This document shows positions 43,005 through 51,776 of a stretch of DNA of 64,000 nt, in pieces. Below the pieces are notes generated by a model, which saw nothing but the letters and a program-made list of their open reading frames with translations, was not told where the DNA came from and did no database searches. The stretch comes from Shimazuella alba (lineage in GTDB: Bacteria; Bacillota; Bacilli; Thermoactinomycetales; Thermoactinomycetaceae). A program made the translations under genes and the position numbers. The DNA is taken from contig NZ_WUUL01000011.1 of NCBI RefSeq assembly GCF_009831235.1, positions 1 through 64,000 of the forward strand. The letters run 5' to 3'. Numbering within the stretch: the stretch's first letter is position 1; each line of letters opens with the position of its first letter.

Positions 43005-43029
43005 CAAGCAGTAGTGCCAGGCTTATACT
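43001..43029 (+). promoter_or_regulatory. Promoter for the aminotransferase gene
   Basis: A near-perfect sigma-A promoter: TTGACA (43001-43006), 17-bp spacer, TATACT (43024-43029). It overlaps the stop codon of pheA. Confidence 0.88.
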
Positions 43030-43073
43030 TACAGAAATCTAAATAATTATTAAAAATTATGGGAGGATTAGAA

Positions 43074-43973
43074 ATGGAAAGCGAACGTTGGGTTTTTCTG
43101 AATGGCGAATATAAAAGAAAATCAGAAGCAATGATTTCGGTATTCGATCATGGCTTTTTATATGGTGATGGAGTTTTTGAAGGAATTCGTGTTTATAGTG
43201 GAAATGTTTTTCGCCTTCATGAGCATATGGTTCGTCTGTACGAATCTGCAAAGTCAATCCTCCTAGATATTCCTTATTCATTGGACGAATTAGAAGCACA
43301 CGTTGTAGAAACCGTTCGCAAAAATCAGCTTGTAGATGCTTACATTCGACTTGTTGTATCTCGTGGTGATGGTCCATTAGGTTTGGATCCATCGGAGTGT
43401 GAAATCGCAAATGTCGTTATCATTGTTGATAAAATCCGTCTATATTCACAAGAACTTTATGATAAGGGACTTACCGTAGTAACCGTTCCGACCAGAAGAA
43501 ATATTCCAGACGCTCTAAATCCGCGTGTAAAATCGCTTAACTATTTAAACAATATCCTCGCAAAATCAGAAGCAAAACAAGCTGGTGCTGGGGAAGCGAT
43601 TATTCTTTCTAGCGATGGATATGTAACTGAAGGTTCAAGTGATAACATTTTTATGGTAAAAGATAATGTTCTTTATACCCCTCCTTGTTATTTGGGAGCA
43701 TTAAAAGGGATCACCAGACAAACGATCATCGATATCGCTGGGGAACTAGGCTATCCATTAAAAGAAGAGCCATTTACCCGACATGATTTATTTAATGCGG
43801 ATGAAGTATTATTAACAGGAACTGGTGCAGAAGTAATATCTGTCGTACAAGTAGATGGTCGCTCAGTCGGTAAAGGGGTTCCAGGACCTGTTTCAAAAGA
43901 TTTAATTAGTCAATTCAGAAAATTAGTAACCGTTGATGGTGTATCTGCTTTTCCTAGTGAAGTAAAATTATAA
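43074..43973 (+). CDS. ilvE: Branched-chain amino acid aminotransferase (class IV), 299 aa
   Basis: A pyridoxal-phosphate enzyme that makes leucine, isoleucine and valine from their keto acids. Motifs: FDHGFLYGDGVFEGIRVY, the catalytic Lys in PRVKSLNYLNN, and EGSSDNIFMV with GITRQTIIDIA. The frame starts at 43059, but GGGAGG lies 7 nt before ATG 43074. It has its own promoter and terminator. D-amino acid transaminases share this fold, but the full motif set and length favour IlvE. Confidence 0.9.
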   Translation: MESERWVFLNGEYKRKSEAMISVFDHGFLYGDGVFEGIRVYSGNVFRLHEHMVRLYESAKSILLDIPYSLDELEAHVVETVRKNQLVDAYIRLVVSRGDGPLGLDPSECEIANVVIIVDKIRLYSQELYDKGLTVVTVPTRRNIPDALNPRVKSLNYLNNILAKSEAKQAGAGEAIILSSDGYVTEGSSDNIFMVKDNVLYTPPCYLGALKGITRQTIIDIAGELGYPLKEEPFTRHDLFNADEVLLTGTGAEVISVVQVDGRSVGKGVPGPVSKDLISQFRKLVTVDGVSAFPSEVKL

Positions 43974-43986
43974 ATCCATCACATAA

Positions 43987-44021
43987 AACCCACACCGTTT
44001 TAATTCAAAACGGTGTGGGTT
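43987..44021. terminator. Bidirectional terminator
   Basis: AACCCACACCGTTTT (43987-44001) pairs perfectly with AAAACGGTGTGGGTT (44007-44021), with ATTTTTT after and A-rich sequence before it. Confidence 0.95.
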
Positions 44022-44026
44022 ATTTT

Positions 44027-45019
44027 TTAGTTTAGCACATCTTTTTTGGAAAATACGACAAAGGCAATCACAATAGCTACTAAGGACCATATAGAAAGCA
44101 TCGCCAAGGAAAATGGCAGACTCATACCGGAGATGATCACTGGTTTTCCAGCGAGATAATCCGTTAAACGGAGATTGATAAAAATAAAGTAACGCAAACT
44201 TTGCCATGTAGGAGCCAACTGAGAGAGTAGGCTGCCAGAAATAACAGCAGCCAGCATAACACCCATGCTTGTAGCTGTATTTCTTACTAGTACGGACACC
44301 ATAAAGGAGATCGTGCCAACTGCCAATGCTGAGAACCATGCTAATCCATAAGCGAAAATAATATATTTCCATTGAGGTATCAAATGGACTTGTGTGGTAA
44401 TTAATTGATCTCCTTGTTGGATGAAACCAGTTAATACGGGAAGATCCCATCCTTTATACCCAAATATGATCCCAGATATAAGGTAACTGAGTAACCCAGT
44501 GATCAACATCACCAATGAAACACTTAAGAGTAAGGCTAAGTATTTACTCAGTAAGACTTTCCAACGTGCGACTGGTCTAGTTAATAGTAACTTTATTGTC
44601 CCGTTCCCATATTCGGATGAGACCAAATCAGCGGCTAAAATAACAACGATTAGCGGTATAAATAAAGCGACTGCTTCTTCTACAAATTTTCGAACGAATG
44701 TAGGTGCTCCAGGTGAAGTTGGATTTATATTATTTTTCAAATAATATTTTTCTTGCGCAATCGTTAAGCGAGTCCATTTTTTCCATTCATCGGGTACTCT
44801 ACTTGAAGTGAGTCGATTTTCTTGATCGATAATTTGTTGTTGCAATATAGCTTTCCAATCAGAAGTTCCTATTTGTTTTATGGTTGTTTGTACGGTTATA
44901 TACTGAGCATAGGTAAAGATCGGAATGAGTACTGCTAAGATAAGAACAACTACTAGAAATCGCTTTTTGCGAAACATTTTCAATAGTTCATTGTAAACAA
45001 GTTTAGCCAATACCCTCAC
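44027..45019 (-). CDS. ABC-2 type transporter permease, 330 aa
   Basis: A membrane subunit of an exporter: an N-terminal cytoplasmic start (VYNELLKMFRKKRFLVV), one helix, a large extracellular loop (residues ~40-115) and a block of five helices. ABC2 motifs such as EYGNGTIKLLLTRPVARWKVLLSKY are typical of YxlG/NatB-like permeases. It overlaps the ATPase gene by 17 nt. It is the third gene of the SGNH-ATPase-permease operon. Substrate unknown. Confidence 0.88.
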   Translation of the reverse strand: MRVLAKLVYNELLKMFRKKRFLVVVLILAVLIPIFTYAQYITVQTTIKQIGTSDWKAILQQQIIDQENRLTSSRVPDEWKKWTRLTIAQEKYYLKNNINPTSPGAPTFVRKFVEEAVALFIPLIVVILAADLVSSEYGNGTIKLLLTRPVARWKVLLSKYLALLLSVSLVMLITGLLSYLISGIIFGYKGWDLPVLTGFIQQGDQLITTQVHLIPQWKYIIFAYGLAWFSALAVGTISFMVSVLVRNTATSMGVMLAAVISGSLLSQLAPTWQSLRYFIFINLRLTDYLAGKPVIISGMSLPFSLAMLSIWSLVAIVIAFVVFSKKDVLN

Positions 45020-45920
45020 CGCCTGTTATCTCTAAGAAGATATCTTCAAGGGTTTGATTCATTGGTCGAATTGCACTAACTTGAATTTTAGAGGAAAGTA
45101 GTAATTGGTTGGTTTCTGCAATTTTTTCAACAGGCATATGTACCATTAAACGTTCTTTTCCGAGTTGTTCGACATTTTTGATATAAGGTAGATTGGACAA
45201 ATGAGAGACTGCATTTGGTAATGGGTCTACAGACCATTCTACTTTGCTTTCTTCTCCAACCAATTGTACAACAGGAGCAGTTTTTAATACTTTTCCATGG
45301 CTAATGATCGCCACTCGATCACATAGAAGTTGGATTTCATATAGGATATGACTGGATATGAAGATACTAATGGATTGTTCTTGAGACAGACGACGGATAA
45401 ATGCGCGTAGTTCGCGGATTCCCGCAGGGTCTAGTCCGTTTGTGGGTTCGTCCAAAATAAGCAATTGTGGATCACCTAAAAGTGCTTGTGCAATCCCTAA
45501 ACGTTGCCGCATACCAAGGGAATATGTTTTAACGGTTTCATCGATCCGTTTGTCTAGTTCGACTAAGCGAACTACTTCTTCAATTCTCTTGGTATCAATC
45601 CCATCAATCATGCGGGCAAAATGTTCTAAGTTTTCTCGTCCTGTTAGATAAGGATATAGCTCTGGATTTTCGACAATGCAGCCTACTTGTTTAATCGCCT
45701 GAAGAAAATCAGATTGAAGGTTATAACCTCCTATGACAATAGAACCAGAGGTCGGTCTGATCAATCCTACTAACATACGAATAGTGGTTGTTTTCCCAGC
45801 ACCATTTGGTCCCAGAAAACCAAAAATTTCACCTGCTTTTACTTCGAAAGAAACATCATCGACGATTGTTCGAGCTCCAATTTTTTTGGTGAGGTGTTCA
45901 ACAGACAATACAGCTTCCAT
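45003..45920 (-). CDS. ABC transporter ATP-binding protein, 305 aa
   Basis: A single ATPase cassette: Walker A GPNGAGKT (37-44), signature YSLGMRQR, Walker B LLILDEPTNGLDPAG and the H-loop SSH. The C-terminal ~90 residues (LEDIFLEITGG) are the usual extension of drug/bacitracin-type exporters (BcrA/YxlF-like). AAGGAGG lies 8 nt before ATG 45920. It is coupled by overlap to the permease and lies 13 nt after the SGNH hydrolase gene. Confidence 0.93.
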   Translation of the reverse strand: MEAVLSVEHLTKKIGARTIVDDVSFEVKAGEIFGFLGPNGAGKTTTIRMLVGLIRPTSGSIVIGGYNLQSDFLQAIKQVGCIVENPELYPYLTGRENLEHFARMIDGIDTKRIEEVVRLVELDKRIDETVKTYSLGMRQRLGIAQALLGDPQLLILDEPTNGLDPAGIRELRAFIRRLSQEQSISIFISSHILYEIQLLCDRVAIISHGKVLKTAPVVQLVGEESKVEWSVDPLPNAVSHLSNLPYIKNVEQLGKERLMVHMPVEKIAETNQLLLSSKIQVSAIRPMNQTLEDIFLEITGGEGIG

Positions 45921-45933
45921 ATCATTGGCCTCC

Positions 45934-46710
45934 TTACTCATTAATTACTTGGAAAACACGATCTGCTATTCGCCGGTACCCGGCATCATTTGGATGAAAA
46001 TGATCACTTGATAGATGTTGTTTGTTATTTACTTGGAACAAATCGAAAGTCGGAACAACAATTACTTTTGAATAGTTAGAAGTTATTTTAAGAAGAGCAC
46101 TGTTCCAATCTGCTACTAGCGAAGAGGTCAATTTTTCATTCTCTAGCCCGGAAAATGGGTTGTAAATACCCATAAAAATGATCGTAGCATTTGGATTCAA
46201 TTTCCGCAGGAGCTGGAGAATACTCGATATATTTTTCTTGTACGCATCTAAACTTTTCTTAGAGCTCGCTAAGTCGATGTTTTCTAATTGACCACTTCCG
46301 CGAAATAAATCATTGCTGCCAATGGTGATGGTGATCCATTTTGCTTGTTTCACTAAAGTTTGTGTTTGCGTATCTTCTACCTGCTTGACCAGTTGAGGAG
46401 AAACTTCACCGCTAACAGCGAGGTTCATCATACTGAGACTGGATTGGCCTGTAGTTTCCATTTTCTTTTTTAAGCGACCTAGATATCCTTGTCCGCTAGA
46501 GTCACCAATTCCTCTTGTTAAAGAATCCCCTAAACCAAGTAACAATCCTTCTTTGCTTATCGAAACATTCTCATTTGACTGTGTTATTTGCTGTGTAGTT
46601 TGGATTTGGGGTAGGAGAATTTCTTTGACTCCGAGAGCAAATCCAGTGATCAAAAACACAGTGGAGAGTGCAGCCACGATATAAACGAACATCATAGTCT
46701 TCTTCCGCAT
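45934..46710 (-). CDS. SGNH/GDSL hydrolase, membrane-anchored, 258 aa
   Basis: A lipase/esterase of the GDSL family exported to the cell surface: a TM anchor (MMFVYIVAALSTVFLITGFAL), then GLGDSLTRG (catalytic Ser), the GSND block and the SSDHFHPND dyad near the C-terminus. AAAAGGAG precedes ATG 46710. It is the first gene of the operon with the ABC exporter. YpmR/YtpA-like relatives in Bacilli have this layout. It may trim an exported lipid or envelope polymer (inference). Confidence 0.9.
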   Translation of the reverse strand: MRKKTMMFVYIVAALSTVFLITGFALGVKEILLPQIQTTQQITQSNENVSISKEGLLLGLGDSLTRGIGDSSGQGYLGRLKKKMETTGQSSLSMMNLAVSGEVSPQLVKQVEDTQTQTLVKQAKWITITIGSNDLFRGSGQLENIDLASSKKSLDAYKKNISSILQLLRKLNPNATIIFMGIYNPFSGLENEKLTSSLVADWNSALLKITSNYSKVIVVPTFDLFQVNNKQHLSSDHFHPNDAGYRRIADRVFQVINE

Positions 46711-46864
46711 ATTTTTCTCCTTTTCATTTGATCCATTGATTATTGTACCGCTTATGTTCTCCATAAGATACCGTTCTTAAGTCCTATTTCAAAAACGGAA
46801 AGCAAAATTAGCCCACTTCATGCATAGGATGAAGATATATGCTTTTTTAATTAGGAGGATGGGC

Positions 46865-47377
46865 ATGAAAATTCATATTGTTCGACCAGGAGAAGTCTTT
46901 GAAGAGATTGTACAGAAATATAATGTACCATTTGAAAGATTATTAGAAGCAAATCCAGATCTAGACAAAGAGAAGGTTTCTTTGGAGCCTGGAAACAAAA
47001 TACGAATTCCTTCTGGAAAAGTACCATTATCGATTCCGGATTCAAGAAAAGAGGAAGCATTAGTAGAGGATATAACTCCTATTTTTTTAGAACCAGTTCC
47101 CCTTGATGAAACAGAGTTAAGTTGGGAATTGGAAGATGAGGATGAATGGGACGATTTAGAGAGTGAATTAGATGAAGAAGAATTTTCATCTGTCGCATCT
47201 CCATTTGCTCCTATTTTCCCAACACAACCAGGATTTCAACCTTATTTTTCAACGTCACAATTTGAGCCGTTGCCAGTTATGCCTTATCCAATCTATCCAC
47301 CGCCTATATATCCTCCAACAACCTATCAAAAAATGAGAAAAGCAAAAAAAGAGAGCTCTTCAACCGTATACGGATGA
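46865..47377 (+). CDS. LysM-domain spore morphogenetic protein (SpoVID/SafA-like), 170 aa
   Basis: An N-terminal LysM domain (MKIHIVRPGEVFEEIVQKYN; LDKEKVSLEPGNKIRIPSG) is followed by a very acidic stretch (WELEDEDEWDDLESELDEEE) and a Pro/Tyr-rich tail (MPYPIYPPPIYPPTTYQK). LysM binds peptidoglycan; similar short coat proteins bridge cortex and coat in spores. AGGAGG is 6 nt from the ATG. It overlaps the CotS/YsxE-like gene by 4 nt, mirroring the spoVID-ysxE pair of B. subtilis, though SpoVID carries its LysM at the C-terminus. The exact orthologue is uncertain. Confidence 0.8.
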   Translation: MKIHIVRPGEVFEEIVQKYNVPFERLLEANPDLDKEKVSLEPGNKIRIPSGKVPLSIPDSRKEEALVEDITPIFLEPVPLDETELSWELEDEDEWDDLESELDEEEFSSVASPFAPIFPTQPGFQPYFSTSQFEPLPVMPYPIYPPPIYPPTTYQKMRKAKKESSSTVYG

Positions 47378-48333
47378 ACCAGAAACCAAATATAAAACAG
47401 ATGTCTTTGGGATTATCTACCGAAATTGTAGATATACAAGCATATCGCAATTATTGGATGATCATAGGAGAAAAAGAAAAATGGATTGCCAAACCGTTTC
47501 CAGATAATCAGCATAGTATTTGGTGGGGAGATATTGAACAAGAGTTAAGGAAGAGAGGATTTCATTCATTTCCAAAAACAAAACAAATAGGTACTTGGCT
47601 CTTATCTTTATTTATTGAAGGTACTACGATTTCTTATAAAGAAAAAACGCATCTTTTTGCCCTTATGCAGCTGCTTGCGCAGTTTCATCAGAAAGGGCAA
47701 TACTTAGAAACGCCGCCTATTAAACAGGTGGCGTATCTCTTATCTGATAGACTATATGATCGTTTGGATCATTTTTATCATCTTTTGGTGAGACCAAAGA
47801 GAATAAATGCAAGTAGGGTTGTACAATTGCTCCATTATATGGGTCCTCGATTTTACCATCATGCATACGAATCTTATCTGAAACTGTGTAGAAATGGACT
47901 GATAACCTATGGAGAGGCTTCCAGCCGTCATCATATGCTGTGTCACAGGGATCTAGCTAGTCATAACTGGGTTTTGGATAAGCGAGAAAATCCTTGGATG
48001 ATTGATTTCGAGACTGCCTCGTATGATTTACAGATAGGAGATGTGTGGCAGATATGCTCTAGAATTTTGTGCGAACATCAATGGGATGTTTCATTATGCA
48101 AACAATTAATTCAGTCCTACGAGGTGGTAAAACCTTTAGCATCATGGGAGAAACAAATATTAGCAACTTTATTTCTATTTCATAATGAGTTTCTACGGGA
48201 GACAATTGGTATACTAGAGAAGAAATCAGGATACAAAGAAGAACAAACCATTCCTTACTTAGAGAAGATGGCTTTTGATTATCCTATTTGGTTACAGCGA
48301 GTTGGTCAGATTAGAATATGGTTAAACAAATAA
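47374..48333 (+). CDS. ysxE: Spore coat kinase-like protein (CotS/YsxE family), 319 aa
   Basis: An aminoglycoside-phosphotransferase-fold protein found in spore coats. The catalytic loop reads CHRDLASHNWV and the metal-binding loop MIDFETASYDLQIGDV. N-terminal lobe residues for ATP are weaker, as in CotS. The ATG overlaps the stop of the LysM gene (ATGA), so both are made together, as with spoVID-ysxE in B. subtilis. The substrate is unknown; some relatives phosphorylate coat proteins or sugars. Confidence 0.85.
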   Translation: MNQKPNIKQMSLGLSTEIVDIQAYRNYWMIIGEKEKWIAKPFPDNQHSIWWGDIEQELRKRGFHSFPKTKQIGTWLLSLFIEGTTISYKEKTHLFALMQLLAQFHQKGQYLETPPIKQVAYLLSDRLYDRLDHFYHLLVRPKRINASRVVQLLHYMGPRFYHHAYESYLKLCRNGLITYGEASSRHHMLCHRDLASHNWVLDKRENPWMIDFETASYDLQIGDVWQICSRILCEHQWDVSLCKQLIQSYEVVKPLASWEKQILATLFLFHNEFLRETIGILEKKSGYKEEQTIPYLEKMAFDYPIWLQRVGQIRIWLNK

Positions 48334-48419
48334 TGTTCTTTTCATTTAACTTTTTCAGTCTGATGAATGAGTATGTTATGATAAATTTGACATGCTTTCA
48401 AGGAGGCACAAAATAAAAT

Positions 48420-49277
48420 ATGAGAGTCGGATTAGCCCAGATGCGCCCTGCCTTAGGGGATATACAGCGCAATTATCATCTTCACTTGGATTGGATAAAA
48501 AAAGCCAAACAAAACCAAGTGGAGTTACTTTTGTTTCCTGAACTCAGTTTAACTGGTTATCACCTACTGGATCTAACATATGATCTTGGACGCTCCGTCC
48601 ATAGTCAAGAAATAAAAGAATTGGTTACATACTCAAAGGATTTGGATATCGTTTTTGGATTTGTGGAATTAAGTGAAGATCATGTACTCTACAACTCCAC
48701 GCTGTATGCAAGTAATGGAGAGATCGTTCATATTCATCGAAAGGTGTATCTTCCTACGTATGGTATGTTTGATGAAGGAAGGTATTTTGGACGAGGGGAA
48801 GTAATCCGAAGTTTTCCTACTCGTTTTGGACAAATGGGGATATTGATTTGCGAAGATATGTGGCACCCCTCTGCTCCGTTTTTACTTGCTCAAGATAAAG
48901 CGCAATTTATTTTGGTACCTTCCAATTCTCCGGCAAGATCATTGGATCAATCCGAGATTGGTTCGCAGTCTTTTTGGTATGCCAACCTAGAGAATCAAGC
49001 TGCATTAAATAGCCTTTTCATCCTATTTTGTAATCGAGTTGGAACAGAGGATGGAATCAGCTTTTTTGGAGGATCATCCATTGTAAATCCATATGGGGAT
49101 GAGCTTGTAAGAGCAAATATGCTAGAAGAACAGTTGCTCTATACCGATATTGATTTAGATGAAGTGCGTCGTGCACGATTAGAAACTCCTTTATTACGAG
49201 ATGAAAATTTGGACCTTACCATTCGTGAGTTAAACCGTATTCGTCAGAACCGGCTGGAACAGAAGAGGTGGACATAG
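48420..49277 (+). CDS. Carbon-nitrogen hydrolase, probable glutaminase subunit for NAD synthetase, 285 aa
   Basis: A nitrilase-superfamily amidase with the Glu-Lys-Cys triad: Glu in LLLFPELSLTGY, Lys in IHRKVYLPTYGMFDE, Cys in GILICEDMWHP. In most glutamine-dependent NAD synthetases this domain is fused in front of NadE; here the stop codon TAG is directly followed by the ATG of nadE, so the two halves are separate but co-translated. It would supply ammonia from glutamine. AAGGAGG lies 13 nt before the ATG, slightly far. Confidence 0.9.
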   Translation: MRVGLAQMRPALGDIQRNYHLHLDWIKKAKQNQVELLLFPELSLTGYHLLDLTYDLGRSVHSQEIKELVTYSKDLDIVFGFVELSEDHVLYNSTLYASNGEIVHIHRKVYLPTYGMFDEGRYFGRGEVIRSFPTRFGQMGILICEDMWHPSAPFLLAQDKAQFILVPSNSPARSLDQSEIGSQSFWYANLENQAALNSLFILFCNRVGTEDGISFFGGSSIVNPYGDELVRANMLEEQLLYTDIDLDEVRRARLETPLLRDENLDLTIRELNRIRQNRLEQKRWT

Positions 49278-50132
49278 ATGGTTTCAAAATTAGAAGAACA
49301 ATTACAAATGGCTCCTTATCTAGCATTGGATTCACCACTTGCGATCAGTATCCTCACATCTGCATTGAAAGAAGAAGTAGAGAAAGCAGGCTTTCATAAA
49401 GTAGTTTTAGGACTTTCTGGTGGGATAGACTCTGCTTTATCACTCTATTTAGCAGTACAAGCATTTGGTAAAGACAATGTCATTGCAGTATGTATGCCAT
49501 ATCGAACAAGCAGTGCTTCTAGTCTAACAGATGCCCAGAAAGTGATTCTTGATACAGGTGTACAATCTTTAACGGTTGACATCAGTCCACAAATTGATGC
49601 TTATTTTGAGTTGATGCCAGAAGCTACCCCATTGCGAAAAGGAAACAAAATGGCACGTGAGCGGATGACGATTTTGTACGATTTATCTGCTCATTACAAT
49701 GCGCTTGTCGTCGGAACAAGCAATCGCACAGAATTGCTTTTAGGCTATGGTACACAATTTGGAGATGCGGCATCGGCAGTTAATCCACTAGGTGATTTAT
49801 ATAAAACACAAGTAAGACAGCTCTCCAAATTTATCGGAGTCCCGTCATCCATATTAGAAAAAGCACCGAGTGCAGACTTGTGGGAAGATCAAACAGATGA
49901 GAAAGAGTTAGGATTTTCTTATTATGACGTTGATCGGTTTTTATACCATCTTCTCGATAAAAGGTTAAGTAGAGAACAGCTTGTTCAGCAAGGATTTTCT
50001 GATACATTGGTGGAACAGGTTACCAAAAGAATCGCACGTAATCAATATAAGCGAAGAATGCCTATCATTATAAAAATTAGCAATCGAACAGTCGGGGTAG
50101 ATTTTCGATATATGCGTGACTGGGGACTATAA
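49278..50132 (+). CDS. nadE: NAD+ synthetase, 284 aa
   Basis: It makes NAD+ from nicotinic acid adenine dinucleotide, ATP and ammonia. The ATP-pyrophosphatase loop LGLSGGIDSALS is intact; GTSNRTELLLGYGTQFGD and KAPSADLWEDQTDEKELGFSY are the NaAD-binding segments. The length suits an ammonia-type NadE, but the adjacent amidase gene suggests a two-subunit glutamine-dependent enzyme. It begins immediately after the amidase stop codon. Confidence 0.96.
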   Translation: MVSKLEEQLQMAPYLALDSPLAISILTSALKEEVEKAGFHKVVLGLSGGIDSALSLYLAVQAFGKDNVIAVCMPYRTSSASSLTDAQKVILDTGVQSLTVDISPQIDAYFELMPEATPLRKGNKMARERMTILYDLSAHYNALVVGTSNRTELLLGYGTQFGDAASAVNPLGDLYKTQVRQLSKFIGVPSSILEKAPSADLWEDQTDEKELGFSYYDVDRFLYHLLDKRLSREQLVQQGFSDTLVEQVTKRIARNQYKRRMPIIIKISNRTVGVDFRYMRDWGL

Positions 50133-50186
50133 AAAACAAGTATGATTCCTAGCAAAAAAATCAATACTTGTAGAGAGGAGAAAAAC

Positions 50187-50939
50187 ATGGCAGGACATTC
50201 AAAATGGAAAAATATTCAGCATCGTAAAGGCAGACAGGATGCGATCAAAGGAAAGATTTTTGCTAAATTGGGTCGAGAGATTTATGTGGCAGCGCGGAGA
50301 GGGGATAAAGACCCAGCAAATAACAATCAGCTAAGGCTTGCGATCGCTAAAGCAAAATCGCAAAATATGCCAAATGAGAATATAGAGCGTGCAATCAAAA
50401 AAGCAGCAGGAGAAGGTGATGGAAGCAATTATGAATCCATCACCTATGAAGGATATGGCCCAGATGGTATTGCGGTCCTTGTGGAAGCACTGACAGACAA
50501 TCGAAATCGTACTGCAGCGGATGTTCGATTTGCTTTTACCAAACGGGGAGGGAATCTTGGAGAATCAGGCTGTGTTTCTTGGATGTTTAAGCGATTAGGT
50601 GTCATTGAGATTGAAAAAGAAGAGGTCTCCATGGAAGAAGAGGAGATGGAACTATTTTTGCTGGATCTTGATCCAGAAGATATGGAAATCTCGGAAGATA
50701 CGTATGAAGTATACATAGAGCCTGAGCGTTTAGAAGAAGTACAGGCTTATCTGGAGCAACAAGAAATACCTTTATCAACAGCGGAAGTATCCATGATTCC
50801 AGAAAATAAAGTTAAAGTCCATGGGGATACAATTAAAAAAGTGTTGGATTTAATTGATGCATTGGAAGATCATGATGATATACAAGCAGTCTATACCAAT
50901 TTTGATGCAGATGAGAATGAGATAGAAAAGTACAGTTAA
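50187..50939 (+). CDS. yebC: YebC/PmpR-family protein, 250 aa
   Basis: A cytoplasmic protein of the YebC family, linked to transcription control and, in recent work, to translation of difficult Pro-rich stretches. The start MAGHSKWKNIQHRKGRQDA and the NIERAIKKAAGEG segment are diagnostic. ATG 50187 follows GAGGAG; the frame begins upstream at 50142 without a ribosome site. The same gene (yrbC) lies before the ruv genes in B. subtilis. A terminator follows. Confidence 0.96.
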   Translation: MAGHSKWKNIQHRKGRQDAIKGKIFAKLGREIYVAARRGDKDPANNNQLRLAIAKAKSQNMPNENIERAIKKAAGEGDGSNYESITYEGYGPDGIAVLVEALTDNRNRTAADVRFAFTKRGGNLGESGCVSWMFKRLGVIEIEKEEVSMEEEEMELFLLDLDPEDMEISEDTYEVYIEPERLEEVQAYLEQQEIPLSTAEVSMIPENKVKVHGDTIKKVLDLIDALEDHDDIQAVYTNFDADENEIEKYS

Positions 50940-50959
50940 GATATATAACAATATATATA

Positions 50960-50987
50960 GGCTCACTTTTGGGTGAGCTTTTTTATT
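50960..50987 (+). terminator. Terminator after yebC
   Basis: GCTCAC (50961-50966) pairs with GTGAGC (50973-50978), followed by TTTTTTATTTTT. Confidence 0.85.
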
Positions 50988-51090
50988 TTTGTTCGACAAA
51001 ACTGCTTAAAAAATCGTATGATAAAAGTCAAAACCAAATTAATCGATAGGTTTAGGGTAGATTAATGGGCAAAGCCATAGAGGTGGTTTG

Positions 51091-51684
51091 ATGAATCTGA
51101 ACAAAAACGACAAAATTCACTTTTTTTATTCTTTTATACAATCTCCAAAGCGCATTGGGAGTGTTATTCCTAGCTCTTCTTATCTTGCAAAAGAAATGTT
51201 TCGTTCTATAAATTTTGCTGAAATAAAATCAATTATTGAACTGGGTGCAGGAACAGGCGTTTTTACAAAGCTGATAGCAGAAAATATTTCCTCCTCTGCA
51301 AAAGGTCTCATTTTTGAACAAGACTCAATCATGCAGAATAAATTAAAGGAAACATATCCCAATTTGAATTTTTATTCGAATGCCTTGGAAATGACAAATA
51401 TAGTGAATACGCTTGATGAACCATATGTAGATGTAGTAATTTCAAGCCTTCCTTTTGCGAACTTTTCCCGGGAAATAAGAACCCAAATAGCACAAGATAT
51501 ATATAAAGTATTAAAACCAAATGGGAAATTAGTCGCTTTTCAATATTCCAGGCAAATGAAACATACCTTTCAATCATTATTTGGTCATGTTTCGACTTCA
51601 TTTGTTCCATTAAATATTCCACCTGCCTTTGTTTTCAACTGTAACAAAATCGCCCAATCAACTGAGAAATATCCTGTCGAATAA
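51091..51684 (+). CDS. Class I SAM-dependent methyltransferase (PmtA/KsgA-like), 197 aa
   Basis: The motif I loop is IIELGAGTGVFTKLI, and motif IV is VISSLPFANFS in place of the NPPY of rRNA dimethylases. The opening FIQSPKRIGSVIPSSSYLA is typical of phospholipid N-methyltransferase-like proteins of Bacillota. GAGGTGG precedes ATG 51091. It probably methylates a lipid head group or other small amine, but the acceptor is not determined. Single gene between yebC and a deacetylase. Confidence 0.8.
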   Translation: MNLNKNDKIHFFYSFIQSPKRIGSVIPSSSYLAKEMFRSINFAEIKSIIELGAGTGVFTKLIAENISSSAKGLIFEQDSIMQNKLKETYPNLNFYSNALEMTNIVNTLDEPYVDVVISSLPFANFSREIRTQIAQDIYKVLKPNGKLVAFQYSRQMKHTFQSLFGHVSTSFVPLNIPPAFVFNCNKIAQSTEKYPVE

Positions 51685-51776
51685 AATCGTTTGTGGTAAA
51701 ATAGCTTTGTTCGAGGATTCATATGATTTTTGTTAGTTTGATTTCCTCACGTATGGTTTTTGAGGAGTGATTGGAA

